Below, piece after piece: positions 8,680 through 17,681 of a stretch of DNA of 64,000 nucleotides. The translations under genes were made by a program, and so were the position numbers. Each line of letters opens with the position of its first letter. Positions within the stretch are counted from its first letter, which is position 1. The DNA is taken from the NCBI RefSeq assembly GCF_017308075.1, contig NZ_JAFKFX010000034.1:106011-170010 (forward strand), given 5' to 3'. The stretch is from Allobosea sp. Lineage in GTDB: Bacteria > Pseudomonadota > Alphaproteobacteria > Rhizobiales > Beijerinckiaceae. The notes under the pieces are model-generated. The model searched no databases. It saw only the letters and a program-made list of their open reading frames with translations, and was not told where the DNA came from.

Positions 8680-8838
8680 TACACCAAATCTTGTAAGCAA
8701 TACCTGGATTTTACAGGGTAATTTATTTTCAGATCGACTAAAAAAGGCACCAAAATCGGATTATTCGGAAAATATTATTTCCATCAAATTCGATTCTTTG
8801 GGCCGCATCTGGTGATATTTGACTTCCTAATACTTTCG
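8680..8838. other. AT-rich island in an intergenic region
   Basis: Within the gene-free stretch 8507-9129, bases about 8680-8838 are strikingly AT-rich against the GC-rich background (for example ggtaatttattttcag and ggaaaatattatttcc, the latter a near-palindrome). No ORF with family resemblance lies in it. It could hold promoters, a small RNA gene or a scar of transferred DNA. The rest of 8507-9129 shows only the hairpin at 8577-8606. Confidence 0.5.
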
Positions 8839-9129
8839 GCCGATGCTGGCTTTGCCATGATCGGAAATCATCCCCCAGCCGGGGTCTTCTGCACAGCTTC
8901 GCGCCTCGCACGCCCCTAGCCCTGGTTCGGCGCGGCGGCCTTCGGCCCCGAGCGACGAGCCAGGGAGATCCAGCATCGCCCGCAGGCATGACAGGCGACC
9001 GGCACATGCCGGGCGCTCGGTCGCTGCCGCCCTATCGGGCCAAGCTCTTTCATTCTGCAGCCCGCCCTTCTTGCGGCCGCGCCGAGATGCGCGCCGCCCG
9101 CGGCTGCGCGCCATCAGGAAACCAGGACC

Positions 9130-9258
9130 ATGAGCAACAAGCGCAAAGGCAACCGCGAAGCCAAGAAACCGAAGCAGCAGAAGCCCGCTGCCCAGACGGC
9201 GTCCTCGATCGCCGAACTCAGCAAGCAGCCGCTGCCCGTCAAGAAGCTCGGGCGCTGA
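9130..9258 (+). CDS. Small conserved basic protein (42 residues)
   Basis: An ATG at 9130 preceded by CCAGGACC opens a 42-residue frame, MSNKRKGNREAKKPKQ..., Lys/Arg-rich at the N-terminus with a short LSKQPLPVKKLGR tail. From memory, similar short proteins starting with a KRKGNREAKKPK block occur widely in Rhizobiales as hypotheticals. A GC-rich terminator hairpin begins 33 bases after the stop, supporting a real short transcription unit. Function unknown; nucleic-acid binding would fit the charge but is only a guess. Confidence 0.7.
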   Translation: MSNKRKGNREAKKPKQQKPAAQTASSIAELSKQPLPVKKLGR

Positions 9259-9290
9259 CGGCGCTCCCAGCCGAATGCAGCCATGACGCA

Positions 9291-9318
9291 CGGGCGGGCC
9301 CTCGCCACGGCCCGCCCG
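9291..9318 (+). terminator. Hairpin after the 42-residue gene
   Basis: Perfect 10-base arms CGGGCGGGCC and GGCCCGCCCG around an 8-base loop, then ACCATTCAATCCC. Lies between the small basic protein and the Rnk-like gene. Confidence 0.55.
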
Positions 9319-9365
9319 CACCATTCAATCCCAAAATGGGCCCGCAGACCCGATGAAAGGCAAAG

Positions 9366-9776
9366 GTGACCCCGCTTCCGCAGATCATCATCACGCATGA
9401 GGACCTCGCAATCCTCTCAGGCCTCATCGAAAAGGCCATGGCAAGCGGCCGCTACACGGCCGCGACCAGGCTCGCCGACGAACTGCACCGGGCCCAGGTG
9501 GTCGAAGCCGCGCGGGCACCGCGGGACTGCCTGCGACTGAACATCGGCGGGCAATATCTCGAGGAGCGCAGCGGTGCGGTGCGCGACATCGTGCTCGTCG
9601 CCGGGCGCAGCAGCGCCGCAGTCGGCCTGGTTTCGGTGCTGAGCCAGGTCGGCACCGCCCTGCTCGGGCTCTCGGCGGGCCAGCGCATCGGCTGGCTCGA
9701 TCCGCGCGGCAAGCCGCGCTGGCTGCGCCTCCTGCGCGTCGATGGCGGCATTTCGGGGACGGTGCCCCTGGCCTGA
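9366..9776 (+). CDS. Rnk-like nucleoside diphosphate kinase regulator (GreA/GreB C-terminal fold)
   Basis: A 136-residue protein. The C-terminal half has the GreA/GreB-type FKBP-like pattern: VRDIVLVAG, then VSVLSQVGTALLGLSAGQRIGWLDPRG. The N-terminal half carries the Rnk-type opening PQIIITHEDLAIL and a helical region. Known: Rnk binds RNA polymerase and affects nucleoside diphosphate kinase levels in gammaproteobacteria; in alphaproteobacteria the role is untested. The start is GTG at 9366 because no in-frame ATG precedes it and the family N-terminus begins there; the ribosome site is weak. Confidence 0.75.
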   Translation: MTPLPQIIITHEDLAILSGLIEKAMASGRYTAATRLADELHRAQVVEAARAPRDCLRLNIGGQYLEERSGAVRDIVLVAGRSSAAVGLVSVLSQVGTALLGLSAGQRIGWLDPRGKPRWLRLLRVDGGISGTVPLA

Positions 9777-9896
9777 AGCCTTCTCGCCTGAGGCCTGCAG
9801 CCATGCCACTCCGGCGCTGCGCCCGATGACCGCGGCAACCCGTGCCGCCCGACCTTCGGCGCTACCTGCCCAGCGACCCCGACCTCAACCTCAACC

Positions 9897-10142
9897 TCAA
9901 CCGCGCCCCGAGGTCCGGCACAGCCGCACTCCCGGCCCTTCGCGACCGTCCGGAAGAAAGCGAACGCCGGCCTGCTCGAAAGCCGCAAGGACCAGGGCTT
10001 CCGAGGCGCGCTGAAGCTCGTGACGCTCGCGCTCGAAATCGCGGACGGTGCTGCGCGAAACGCCGGCGGTGGCAGCGAGCTGATCCTGCGTCCAATTCAG
10101 CAGCCCACGCGCGGCGCGGCATAGTTCAGGACGTAAATTCAT
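9897..10142 (-). CDS. Small XRE-family DNA-binding regulator
   Basis: An 81-residue protein with a helix-turn-helix from the start: LRPELCRAARGLLNWTQDQLAATAGVSRSTVRDFER, closely following the cro/C1 pattern common in small rhizobial regulators. The start at 10142 (MNLRPEL) is chosen because the domain starts there; the frame continues upstream 33 codons without similarity. It is transcribed divergently from the Mrp antiporter operon with about 100 bases between, so it may control that operon and itself. Its stop codon lies inside a CCTCAA hexamer repeated three times (9883-9900). Confidence 0.75.
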   Translation of the reverse strand: MNLRPELCRAARGLLNWTQDQLAATAGVSRSTVRDFERERHELQRASEALVLAAFEQAGVRFLPDGREGPGVRLCRTSGRG

Positions 10143-10246
10143 GACGTTCGCCCATTGCCTTCGGCTGGCTGAGTCAACCATAATGGACGGAATCGGGCAA
10201 GGCTGGAGTTCTGCGGCAGTCCAACTGGAAGGATCCCTCATCCATC

Positions 10247-13168
10247 ATGGCGGACGACGCCTTACTCCTGAGCCTGATCGTCGCCCTGCCTTTCCTGGGC
10301 AGCCTGCTCGCGGCGCTCCTTCCCGCCAATGCCCGCAATGCCGAAGCCTGGCTCGCCGGGCTGATCACTGTCGGCATCCTGACCATCGCCGGGATCCTGT
10401 GGCCGAAAGTGGCCGAACCCGCCGCCCTGCGGGCACAGTTCGAATGGCTGCCGGAATACGGCCTCAACTTCGTCCTGCGCCTCGACGGACTGGCTTGGCT
10501 CTTCGTCATCCTGATCGCCGGGATCGGCCTGCTCGTCGTGCTCTATGCGCGCTATTACATGTCGCCGGACGATCCGGTGCCGCGCTTCTTCTCGTTCCTG
10601 CTCGCCTTCATGGGCGCGATGCTCGGCGTCGTGCTGAGCGGAAACCTGATCCAGATCGTCCTGTTCTGGGAACTGACCAGCCTCTTCTCCTTCCTGCTGA
10701 TCGCCTATTGGCACCATAGCCAGAGCGCCCGCGACGGCGCCCGCATCGCCCTGACCGTCACCGCCGCCGGCGGGCTATGCCTGCTCGCCGGCATGCTGCT
10801 GCTCGGCCATATCGTCGGCAGCTACGATCTCGATGTCGTGCTCGCCTCGGGCCCGAAGATCGTCACGCATCCGCTCTATCTCACGGCGCTGATCCTGGTC
10901 GCGCTCGGCGCCCTGACCAAGAGCGCGCAGTTCCCCTTCCATTTCTGGCTGCCGCGGGCCATGGCCGCGCCGACGCCGGTCTCGGCCTATCTGCATTCCG
11001 CCACCATGGTGAAGGCCGGGGTCTTCCTGCTGGCGCGGCTATGGCCGGCGATGGCGGGACACGAATACTGGTTCTGGGTGCTGGCGCCAGTCGGCGTCGC
11101 GACGCTGGTGATCGGCGCCTTCCTGGCGCTGTTCCAGCAGGATCTGAAAGGGCTTCTCGCCTATTCGACGATCAGCCATCTCGGCCTGATCACCCTGCTG
11201 CTCGGGCTCGGCAGCCCGCTGGCCGCGGTCGCGGCAATCTTCCACATCATGAACCATGCGACCTTCAAGGCCTCGCTGTTCATGGCGGCCGGGATCATCG
11301 ACCATGAGGCGGGAACGCGCGACGTCCGCCGGCTCGGCGGGCTCTACCGCGCCATGCCGATCACGGCGACGCTGGCCATGGTCGCTGCGGCCTCGATGGC
11401 CGGCGTGCCGCTGCTCAACGGCTTTCTCTCGAAGGAAATGTTCTTCACCGAGACCATCGAGTACCATGTCGACACGGCGCTCGACCATCTGCTGCCCTAT
11501 ATCGCGACCGTCGCCGGCATGTTCAGCGTCGGCTATTCGCTTCGGCTGATCCATCAGGTCTTCTTCGGTCCGCCCGCGACCGACCTGCCGCACAAGCCGC
11601 ACGACCCGGTGATCTGGATGCTGCTGCCGGTCGGCCTGCTGGTGCTGATCTGCCTTCTGGTCGGCATCGTGCCGGCGCAGACCGTGGGCGGCGTGCTCGC
11701 TGTCGCGGTCGAGTCGGTGCTGAGGGGACAAACGCCGAGCTACAGCCTGGCCGTCTGGCACGGCTTCACCCCCGCCCTGCTGATGAGCTTGGTGGCGACG
11801 GCGGGTGGCATCGTCATATATCTCTCGATGCTGCGCTATCTTTCCGGCAACATCGAAGGCGCACCGCTGCTGCGCGAGTTGAAAGGCAAGCGCCTGTTCG
11901 AGCGGGCGATCGTCTTCCTGTCCTGGCGCTGGGCCAAGGGCCTGGAGCAGATCGTCAGCACCGCCCGGCTGCAGCCGCAGATGCGCCTGCTGATCGGCGT
12001 CACCATCATGCTGGCGCTCTGGTCCTTCTATACGAGGCCGATCTCGCTGGTGCCCGGCAGCCTGCAGGGAGCCGATCTCGAATTCATGCTGGTCTGGGTG
12101 GTCGGTGCCGCCTGCGCGCTCGGAGCCGCCTATCAGGCCAAATATCACCGACTCGCCGCGGTGATCCTGACCGGCGGCACCGGGCTCGCGGTCTGCCTGA
12201 CCTTCGCCTGGTTCTCGGCTCCCGATCTCGCCTTGACCCAGCTCCTGGTCGAGATCGTCACCACCGTCCTGCTCCTGCTCGGCCTGCGCTGGCTGCCGAA
12301 GCGCATCGAGGGGATCGCCTCCGAAAGCGCCTTCTCCGCCAGGCTACGCCGCTTCCGCGACCTCGCCATCGCGATCTCCGGCGGCGCCGGGCTGGCCGGG
12401 CTCTCTTATCTGGTGATGACCTGGCCGCTCGCCGGCAGCATCTCCGGGAATTTCCTCGAGCGCGCCTATACCGAGGGCGGCGGCCGCAACGTCGTCAACG
12501 TGCTGCTCGTCGATTTCCGCGGCTTCGACACGCTCGGCGAGATCGCCGTGCTCGGCGTGGTGGCGATCACGGTCTACGCATTGCTGCGCCGCTTCCGCCC
12601 GGCCCGCGACAGTATCGGGCTGCCAGAGCAGAAGCAGTTCCAGAACCTCTACGACGCCGACATCCAGGGCAGCGGCAAGGATCCGATCACGGCACATTAC
12701 CTGCTGGTGCCAGGCCTGATCATGCGCCTGCTCTTCCCCGTGATCGCGATGATGGCGGTGTTCCTGTTCATGCGCGGGCATGACCTGCCGGGCGGCGGCT
12801 TCGTCGCGGGGCTGACCTTCGCGATCGCCTTCATCTTGCAATACATGGCCGGCGGCGCTCGCTGGGTCGAAGCCCGGCTGCGCATCCTGCCGGTGCGCTG
12901 GATCGGCGTCGGCCTGCTGGTCGCTGCCTTGACCGGCGCCGGCGCCTTCGCCTTCGGGCGGCCATTCCTGACCTCGGCCTTCGCCTATGCCGAGCTGCCG
13001 CTGCTCGGCAAGCTGCCGCTGGCGAGCGCCCTCTTCTTTGATTTCGGCGTGTTCGCGCTGGTGCTGGGCGCAACCGTGCTGGTGTTGATCGCGCTGGCGC
13101 ACCAGTCGCTACGCGTCCATCGTGCTGGCGCCGCCCGCGCCAACACAGCGAGCGGCGGGAAAAGCTGA
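10247..13168 (+). CDS. mrpA: Mrp Na+/H+ antiporter subunit A fused to subunit B (PhaAB type)
   Basis: A 973-residue polytopic membrane protein, first gene of a complete Mrp operon. The N-terminal two-thirds is the ND5-like proton channel subunit (FWELTSLFSFLLIAYWHHS; KSAQFPFHFWLPRAMAAPTPVSAYLHSATMVKAG with antiporter-typical Lys and His; LLAYSTISHLGL). The last ~170 residues, from about ITAHYLLVPGLIMRLLFPVIA, are the MrpB/MnhB domain (RGHDLPGGGFVAGL). Known: the A-B fusion is the PhaAB arrangement of rhizobia. The multisubunit complex exchanges Na+ or K+ for protons. The six genes overlap or abut throughout. Confidence 0.95.
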   Translation: MADDALLLSLIVALPFLGSLLAALLPANARNAEAWLAGLITVGILTIAGILWPKVAEPAALRAQFEWLPEYGLNFVLRLDGLAWLFVILIAGIGLLVVLYARYYMSPDDPVPRFFSFLLAFMGAMLGVVLSGNLIQIVLFWELTSLFSFLLIAYWHHSQSARDGARIALTVTAAGGLCLLAGMLLLGHIVGSYDLDVVLASGPKIVTHPLYLTALILVALGALTKSAQFPFHFWLPRAMAAPTPVSAYLHSATMVKAGVFLLARLWPAMAGHEYWFWVLAPVGVATLVIGAFLALFQQDLKGLLAYSTISHLGLITLLLGLGSPLAAVAAIFHIMNHATFKASLFMAAGIIDHEAGTRDVRRLGGLYRAMPITATLAMVAAASMAGVPLLNGFLSKEMFFTETIEYHVDTALDHLLPYIATVAGMFSVGYSLRLIHQVFFGPPATDLPHKPHDPVIWMLLPVGLLVLICLLVGIVPAQTVGGVLAVAVESVLRGQTPSYSLAVWHGFTPALLMSLVATAGGIVIYLSMLRYLSGNIEGAPLLRELKGKRLFERAIVFLSWRWAKGLEQIVSTARLQPQMRLLIGVTIMLALWSFYTRPISLVPGSLQGADLEFMLVWVVGAACALGAAYQAKYHRLAAVILTGGTGLAVCLTFAWFSAPDLALTQLLVEIVTTVLLLLGLRWLPKRIEGIASESAFSARLRRFRDLAIAISGGAGLAGLSYLVMTWPLAGSISGNFLERAYTEGGGRNVVNVLLVDFRGFDTLGEIAVLGVVAITVYALLRRFRPARDSIGLPEQKQFQNLYDADIQGSGKDPITAHYLLVPGLIMRLLFPVIAMMAVFLFMRGHDLPGGGFVAGLTFAIAFILQYMAGGARWVEARLRILPVRWIGVGLLVAALTGAGAFAFGRPFLTSAFAYAELPLLGKLPLASALFFDFGVFALVLGATVLVLIALAHQSLRVHRAGAARANTASGGKS

Positions 13169-13512
13169 TGGAACTGATCGTCTCCCTCGCCATCGGCATC
13201 CTTGCGGGATCGGGCATCTGGCTCTTGCTGCGACCGCGCACCTTCCAGGTCATCATCGGTCTGTCGCTGCTCTCCTATGCCGTCAATCTCTTCATCTTCG
13301 GCATGGGCCGGCTGCGCGTCGGCGCCCCGCCCGTGCTCGACCCCGCCGCCGGCGGCGACATCTCGCGCTATGCCGACCCGCTGCCGCAGGCGCTGGTCTT
13401 GACGGCGATCGTCATCAGCTTCGCCATGACCGCTCTCTTCCTCGTCGTCCTGCTGGCCTCGCGCGGGCTGACCCGCAGCGACCATGTCGACGGCCGGGAG
13501 GGCGGCTCGTGA
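13168..13512 (+). CDS. mrpC: Mrp antiporter subunit C
   Basis: A 114-residue NuoK-like protein with three predicted membrane helices (VSLAIGILAGSGIWLLL; TFQVIIGLSLLSYAVNLFIF; ALVLTAIVISFAMTALFLVVLLA). The start codon overlaps the mrpA stop (TGATG). Part of the membrane core between subunits A and D. Confidence 0.93.
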   Translation: MELIVSLAIGILAGSGIWLLLRPRTFQVIIGLSLLSYAVNLFIFGMGRLRVGAPPVLDPAAGGDISRYADPLPQALVLTAIVISFAMTALFLVVLLASRGLTRSDHVDGREGGS

Positions 13513-15140
13513 GCTGGCAGGACCATCTCGTCATCGCGCCGATCATCCTGCCGCTGATCGCCGGCGCGACGATGCTGCTCTTCGACGGTCGCAGCCGAAC
13601 GGTCGCGGCCGTGCTCAACCTCGTCTCGACCTTCGCCCTGCTCGCGATCGCGATCAGCCTGGTCACGACCAGCGGCGGCCCCGATCCGGCCGCCGCCGTC
13701 AGGGTCTACCGGCTCGGCGACTGGCCGGCGCAGTTCGGCATCGTCCTGGTCGCCGACCGGCTGTCGAGCATGATGCTGTTGCTGACCGCGATCCTCGCCT
13801 GTGCGGCGCTGATCTTCTCGCTGGCCCGCTGGCATCGCTCCGGCAGCTATTTCCACCCGCTCTTCCAGTTCCTGCTGATGGGGCTGAACGGCGCCTTCCT
13901 CACCGGCGACCTGTTCAACCTCTTCGTCTTCTTCGAGGTGCTGCTCGCCGCCTCCTATGGTCTCGCCTTGCATGGCTCCGGCCATGCCCGCGTGCGCGCC
14001 GGCCTGCACTACATCGCCGTCAACCTCGTCGCGGCGCTGGTCTTCCTAGTCGGCGTCAGCATGGTCTACGGCGCCGCCGGCACGCTCAACATGGCCGATC
14101 TCGCCGCCCGGATCGGCAGCCTGCCGGCGCGCGAGCGCGCGCTGCTGGAAACCGGCACCAGCATTCTCGGCGTCGCCTTCCTGGTGAAGGCCGCGGCCTG
14201 GCCGCTCGGCTTCTGGCTGCCCGGCACCTATGCGGCGGCGAGCGCGCCGGTCGCCGCGCTGTTCTCGGTGATGACCAAGGTCGGCATCTACGCGATCCTC
14301 CGGATGGGCTTTCTGCTCGCCGGCCCAGAAGCCGCCGCCGGCTCCTCTCAGTTCGGCGATGTCTGGCTGCTCGCTGCAGGAGCCGCCACCATCCTCTTCG
14401 CCATGGTCGGCATGCTCGCCTCGCAGGATCTCGCCAAGCTCGCGAGCTTCTCGGTCGTGGTTTCGTCGGGAACCATGCTCGCCGTGCTCGGCACCAACGA
14501 CGTCTCGATCATCGGACCGGCGCTCTATTATCTGGTGTCGTCGACACTCGCGATCGGCGCCTTCTTCCTGCTGATCGAGCTGATCGAACGCGGCCGCGCG
14601 CCGACCGACGACATTCTCGCGGTGACGCTCGAAGCCTATGGCATCGAGGACGAGGAGGAGCCCGGCGAAGACGGTGATGCCGGCGTCGCCGTGCCGGCGA
14701 TCCTCGCCGTGCTCGGCGCGGCCTTCATCGTCTCGGCGCTCTTGCTCTCCGGCCTGCCGCCGCTATCCGGCTTCGTCGCCAAGTTCGCGATCCTGGCCGG
14801 TGCGCTCGGCGGGAGCGACCCGGCGACTGCGACCGGGATCGCCCCGGCTGCCTGGGCCTTGCTCGTGCTGCTGCTGCTCTCCGGCTTCGCGACGCTGATC
14901 GCCATGGTGCGCGCCGGCATCCGTTCCTTCTGGGCGGTGATCGAACGCGAAGTGCCGCACGTGCGGGTGATCGAAGTGGCGCCCGTCGTAGCCCTGCTGC
15001 TGCTCTGCCTCACCCTGACGCTGCAGGCCGGCCCGGCGATGCGTTTCATGCAAGCCACGGCGATGGGACTGCACGGTTCCGAGGCCTATATCCACGGGGT
15101 TCTGACACCGACAGCGATGCCGGCGGGGGGCCAGCCATGA
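13509..15140 (+). CDS. mrpD: Mrp antiporter subunit D
   Basis: A 543-residue ND2/ND4-like membrane subunit. Starts at GTG 13509, overlapping the mrpC stop (GTGA); the frame extends far upstream inside mrpC but similarity begins at SWQDHLVIAPIILPLIAG. Seen: the FNLFVFFEVLLAASYGLALHG helix with the key Glu, VKAAAWPLGFWLPGTYAAASAPVAALFSVMTKVG with its Lys, and the ASFSVVVSSGTML segment. Forms a proton half-channel together with MrpA. Confidence 0.94.
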   Translation: MSWQDHLVIAPIILPLIAGATMLLFDGRSRTVAAVLNLVSTFALLAIAISLVTTSGGPDPAAAVRVYRLGDWPAQFGIVLVADRLSSMMLLLTAILACAALIFSLARWHRSGSYFHPLFQFLLMGLNGAFLTGDLFNLFVFFEVLLAASYGLALHGSGHARVRAGLHYIAVNLVAALVFLVGVSMVYGAAGTLNMADLAARIGSLPARERALLETGTSILGVAFLVKAAAWPLGFWLPGTYAAASAPVAALFSVMTKVGIYAILRMGFLLAGPEAAAGSSQFGDVWLLAAGAATILFAMVGMLASQDLAKLASFSVVVSSGTMLAVLGTNDVSIIGPALYYLVSSTLAIGAFFLLIELIERGRAPTDDILAVTLEAYGIEDEEEPGEDGDAGVAVPAILAVLGAAFIVSALLLSGLPPLSGFVAKFAILAGALGGSDPATATGIAPAAWALLVLLLLSGFATLIAMVRAGIRSFWAVIEREVPHVRVIEVAPVVALLLLCLTLTLQAGPAMRFMQATAMGLHGSEAYIHGVLTPTAMPAGGQP

Positions 15141-15622
15141 GCCGCTGGCTGCCCTCCCCGCTCGTCTCCCTGGGCCTGCTGGCACTCTGGCTGCTGCTGA
15201 ACCAGAGCCTGTCGCCCGGTCATCTGCTACTCGGCAGCGTACTCAGCCTGCTCGGCCCGCTCATGCTGCGGCGGCTCGATGTCGCGCCGCTGAAGCTGCG
15301 ACGGCCGGCCGCGATTCCGCGCCTGCTCGGCGTGTTCATCGCCGACATGGTCCGCTCCAATTTCGCAGTGGCGCGCGTCATCCTGTTCGATCAGGCCGAT
15401 CGCAGGCCCGGCTTCGTCCGCATCCCGCTGCGGCTGCGCTCGCGCTATGGGCTGGCGGCCCTGGCCTGCATCATCACTGCGACACCGGGCACGAGCTGGG
15501 TCAGCTATGATCCGGCCACCGGCATGCTGGTGATCCATGTGCTCGACCTGAGCGAAGGGGACGACTGGTCCGCGCTGATCGAACGGCGCTATGTCGGCCT
15601 GCTGGTGGAGATCTTCGAATGA
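15137..15622 (+). CDS. mrpE: Mrp antiporter subunit E
   Basis: A 161-residue subunit with two N-terminal hydrophobic segments ([37 protein letters not shown]) and a cytoplasmic C-terminal domain containing [13 protein letters not shown], which matches the MnhE family. Its ATG overlaps the mrpD stop by four bases, so translation is coupled. Confidence 0.92.
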   Translation: MSRWLPSPLVSLGLLALWLLLNQSLSPGHLLLGSVLSLLGPLMLRRLDVAPLKLRRPAAIPRLLGVFIADMVRSNFAVARVILFDQADRRPGFVRIPLRLRSRYGLAALACIITATPGTSWVSYDPATGMLVIHVLDLSEGDDWSALIERRYVGLLVEIFE

Positions 15623-15900
15623 GCGCCGCGATTCTCGCCTTCGCCCTCGTCACCGGCCAGATCCTGCTGGCTCTGGCCATGGTCGCCGCCGCCTACCGCA
15701 TCCTGCGCGGCCCGCGCGCCCAGGATCGCGTGCTCGGCATGGACGCGCTCTATCTCAATGCGATGCTGCTCCTGCTCGTCTTCGGCATCGGCTCCGGCAC
15801 GACGCTGTATTTCGAGGCGGCGCTGGCGATCGGCCTGCTCGGCTTCGTCTCGACTGTTGCGATGGCGAAGTTCCTGATGCGCGGGGAGGTGATCGAATGA
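15619..15900 (+). CDS. mrpF: Mrp antiporter subunit F
   Basis: A 93-residue protein with three hydrophobic helices and the family motif [29 protein letters not shown] overlap with mrpE. Known as a small membrane subunit needed for complex assembly. Confidence 0.92.
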   Translation: MSAAILAFALVTGQILLALAMVAAAYRILRGPRAQDRVLGMDALYLNAMLLLLVFGIGSGTTLYFEAALAIGLLGFVSTVAMAKFLMRGEVIE

Positions 15901-16253
15901 TGTCGCTGCACGCCCTCCCTGCCTGGGCGGCGCTTCCGGTTGCGGCGCTGATCCTCGCCGGCTCGCTGCTGGCCTTGACGGGGGCGCTCGGCCTGCTGCG
16001 GTTCAAGAGCTTCTATGAGCGCGTGCACGCGCCGACGCTCGGCTCGACGCTGGGAATGGGCTGCATCCTCCTCGCTTCGATGCTGTACTTCTCGGTCGGC
16101 CAGACGCGCCCCGTGGTGCACGAGATCCTGATCGGCCTCTTCATCACGATCACCACGCCGGTGACGCTGCTGCTGCTGGTGCAGGCGACGCTTTACCGGG
16201 ACCGGCAGGAAGGCCGCGACCCGCTCGACGCAGACAATCGCCCGGAGGCATAG
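15897..16253 (+). CDS. mrpG: Mrp antiporter subunit G
   Basis: A 118-residue protein with three hydrophobic helices; the MnhG pattern [28 protein letters not shown] is clear. The start is ATG 15897 overlapping the mrpF stop; a second in-frame ATG follows immediately. Last gene of the operon; the next gene is convergent, 24 bases away. Confidence 0.92.
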   Translation: MMSLHALPAWAALPVAALILAGSLLALTGALGLLRFKSFYERVHAPTLGSTLGMGCILLASMLYFSVGQTRPVVHEILIGLFITITTPVTLLLLVQATLYRDRQEGRDPLDADNRPEA

Positions 16254-16277
16254 GGCGCCTCGTCTCGAAGCTGGCTT

Positions 16278-17465
16278 TTACATCGTCGATTCGGGTGGCC
16301 TGGCGCCTTCCGCGAGCAGCAGGGCGAGAAGCTCGCGCTGATTATGCGTCCCCGTCTTGCCGAAGGCGCTCTTGATATGGGCGCGGGCGGTTTCGTAGGT
16401 GACCCCGAGCTCCTTCGCGATGTCGACCAGCGATCCGCCAAGCCGCAGCGCGCTGGAGATGCGGGCCTCCTGCTCCGTCAGGCGATAACGCGCCCGGAGG
16501 CGAACGGCGACATCCGACCGGTCGGGAGGAAGCGCTCTGAGGATCACCAGGGCCGTCACCGCGGGACTGAAATATGCGAGCGGGCCGCGCATCGCCAAGG
16601 ACTGCAGATTTGACGCGAGCGGAAGGACCGACACCGAGAGACGGGTGCCGGCCAGCTCGACCGGGAACTCGGCATGGCCTCCGGCGCCGCTGGGATATCT
16701 CGCGCAAGTGGCCTGGACCGACCGCGCGAACCTGGCATCGATCTCGGGCAGCCCGAACGAAACGATGTCGCGGGCCCGCACATTGATAAGCATGCCGCTG
16801 CCGATCAACGCTTCCGCTGCGGAATTCGTCGCGAGGAGCTTGCACTCGGCGTTCACGATGAAGGCGGGATCGAGCAGGTTCTGCATGAGACCATCGCTGG
16901 ATGTTGCGCGCTGACCGCGTAGAACAGCACGGTTGCAGTCGAATGCCCTGCGCAGACGGGAGGCCAAAGCCTGCATCGTCGGCGCCAGCACTTCGTTCGT
17001 CCGCTCGTGAAAGCGACCATCATAATGGACACAGAAGAACGCGACGCGATCGCGCTCATGCGCGATCTTGAGTCCCAGGGCCGTGTCGGCCCGGCCCATC
17101 GGCTTCAGCCAGTCATTGTAGAACTCGGTGGTTTCAAGGACCCGACGCGGGAGGAGCGCATCGGCCATTTCGACCTTCGAGGCCGCCATCTCCTTCCAGA
17201 TTCCCAACCATGGATTGCGGGTTGCGAAATGCAGAAAATACGGCTCGAGATCGACATCCTCCCAGCCGGCCCCGGCTAGAGGCATGGCATAGGGCGCCTG
17301 TTGGTCGTGCCCCTGGAAAAGAACACGCACATCGGGGCGCAGGGCCTGGAAGGCAGCACAGACATCCTGCCAGCGCTCGGGAGACAGGGCAGCCGCGTCG
17401 ATCACTTCGCCGACTTGCGAAACCGCGCGAACGAACTCGGCACCACTCAGGCCGCGCAGCGCCAT
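16278..17465 (-). CDS. LuxR-type transcriptional regulator
   Basis: A 395-residue regulator. The C-terminal 70 residues are a LuxR/FixJ helix-turn-helix (LTEQEARISSALRLGGSLVDIAKELGV, then TARAHIKSAFGKTGTHNQ). The long N-terminal part has no receiver-domain Asp pattern; the region at about residues 180-300 looks PAS-like (FIVNAECKLLATNSAAEALI). It lacks the Trp/Tyr/Asp set typical of acyl-homoserine lactone LuxR receptors as far as I can see. It is divergent from the GNAT/N-acyl-synthase-like gene at 17682, with short palindromes between, which suggests it controls that gene. Confidence 0.85.
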   Translation of the reverse strand: MALRGLSGAEFVRAVSQVGEVIDAAALSPERWQDVCAAFQALRPDVRVLFQGHDQQAPYAMPLAGAGWEDVDLEPYFLHFATRNPWLGIWKEMAASKVEMADALLPRRVLETTEFYNDWLKPMGRADTALGLKIAHERDRVAFFCVHYDGRFHERTNEVLAPTMQALASRLRRAFDCNRAVLRGQRATSSDGLMQNLLDPAFIVNAECKLLATNSAAEALIGSGMLINVRARDIVSFGLPEIDARFARSVQATCARYPSGAGGHAEFPVELAGTRLSVSVLPLASNLQSLAMRGPLAYFSPAVTALVILRALPPDRSDVAVRLRARYRLTEQEARISSALRLGGSLVDIAKELGVTYETARAHIKSAFGKTGTHNQRELLALLLAEGARPPESTM

Positions 17466-17571
17466 TCCGGATCCCCCGATCCCTTTTTGATTAGGCCGAT
17501 CATCCTCCAGCGGAAACCGAAGGGCAATGGGCTGTCCAGCTCGCGGCGTGCGATCAGCCGCAATCTAGTGA

Positions 17572-17602
17572 TCCGCGCGGAACCTGTCCTACCCCAATTG
17601 GG
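17572..17602. promoter_or_regulatory. Paired palindromes between the luxR-type and N-acyl-synthase-like genes
   Basis: Two perfect 10-base palindromes lie in the 216-base divergent region: TCCGCGCGGA at 17572-17581 and CCCAATTGGG at 17593-17602, the latter extending imperfectly to 16 bases. They are candidate operators for the neighbouring LuxR-type protein. This is an inference from symmetry and position only. Confidence 0.4.
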
Positions 17603-17681
17603 TGACGGCAAAGATCCCGAACTGCTGCAGACTTGAAACCAGCCGATCAAGGCTAGCCTGCTCGAACCGGGGGGATGGGCA

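Noticed and set aside
9883-9902. CCTCAA hexamer repeated three times, considered as a phase-variable repeat
   Set aside because: Only three copies, and unit changes of six bases would not alter the frame because the stop codon lies inside the repeat.
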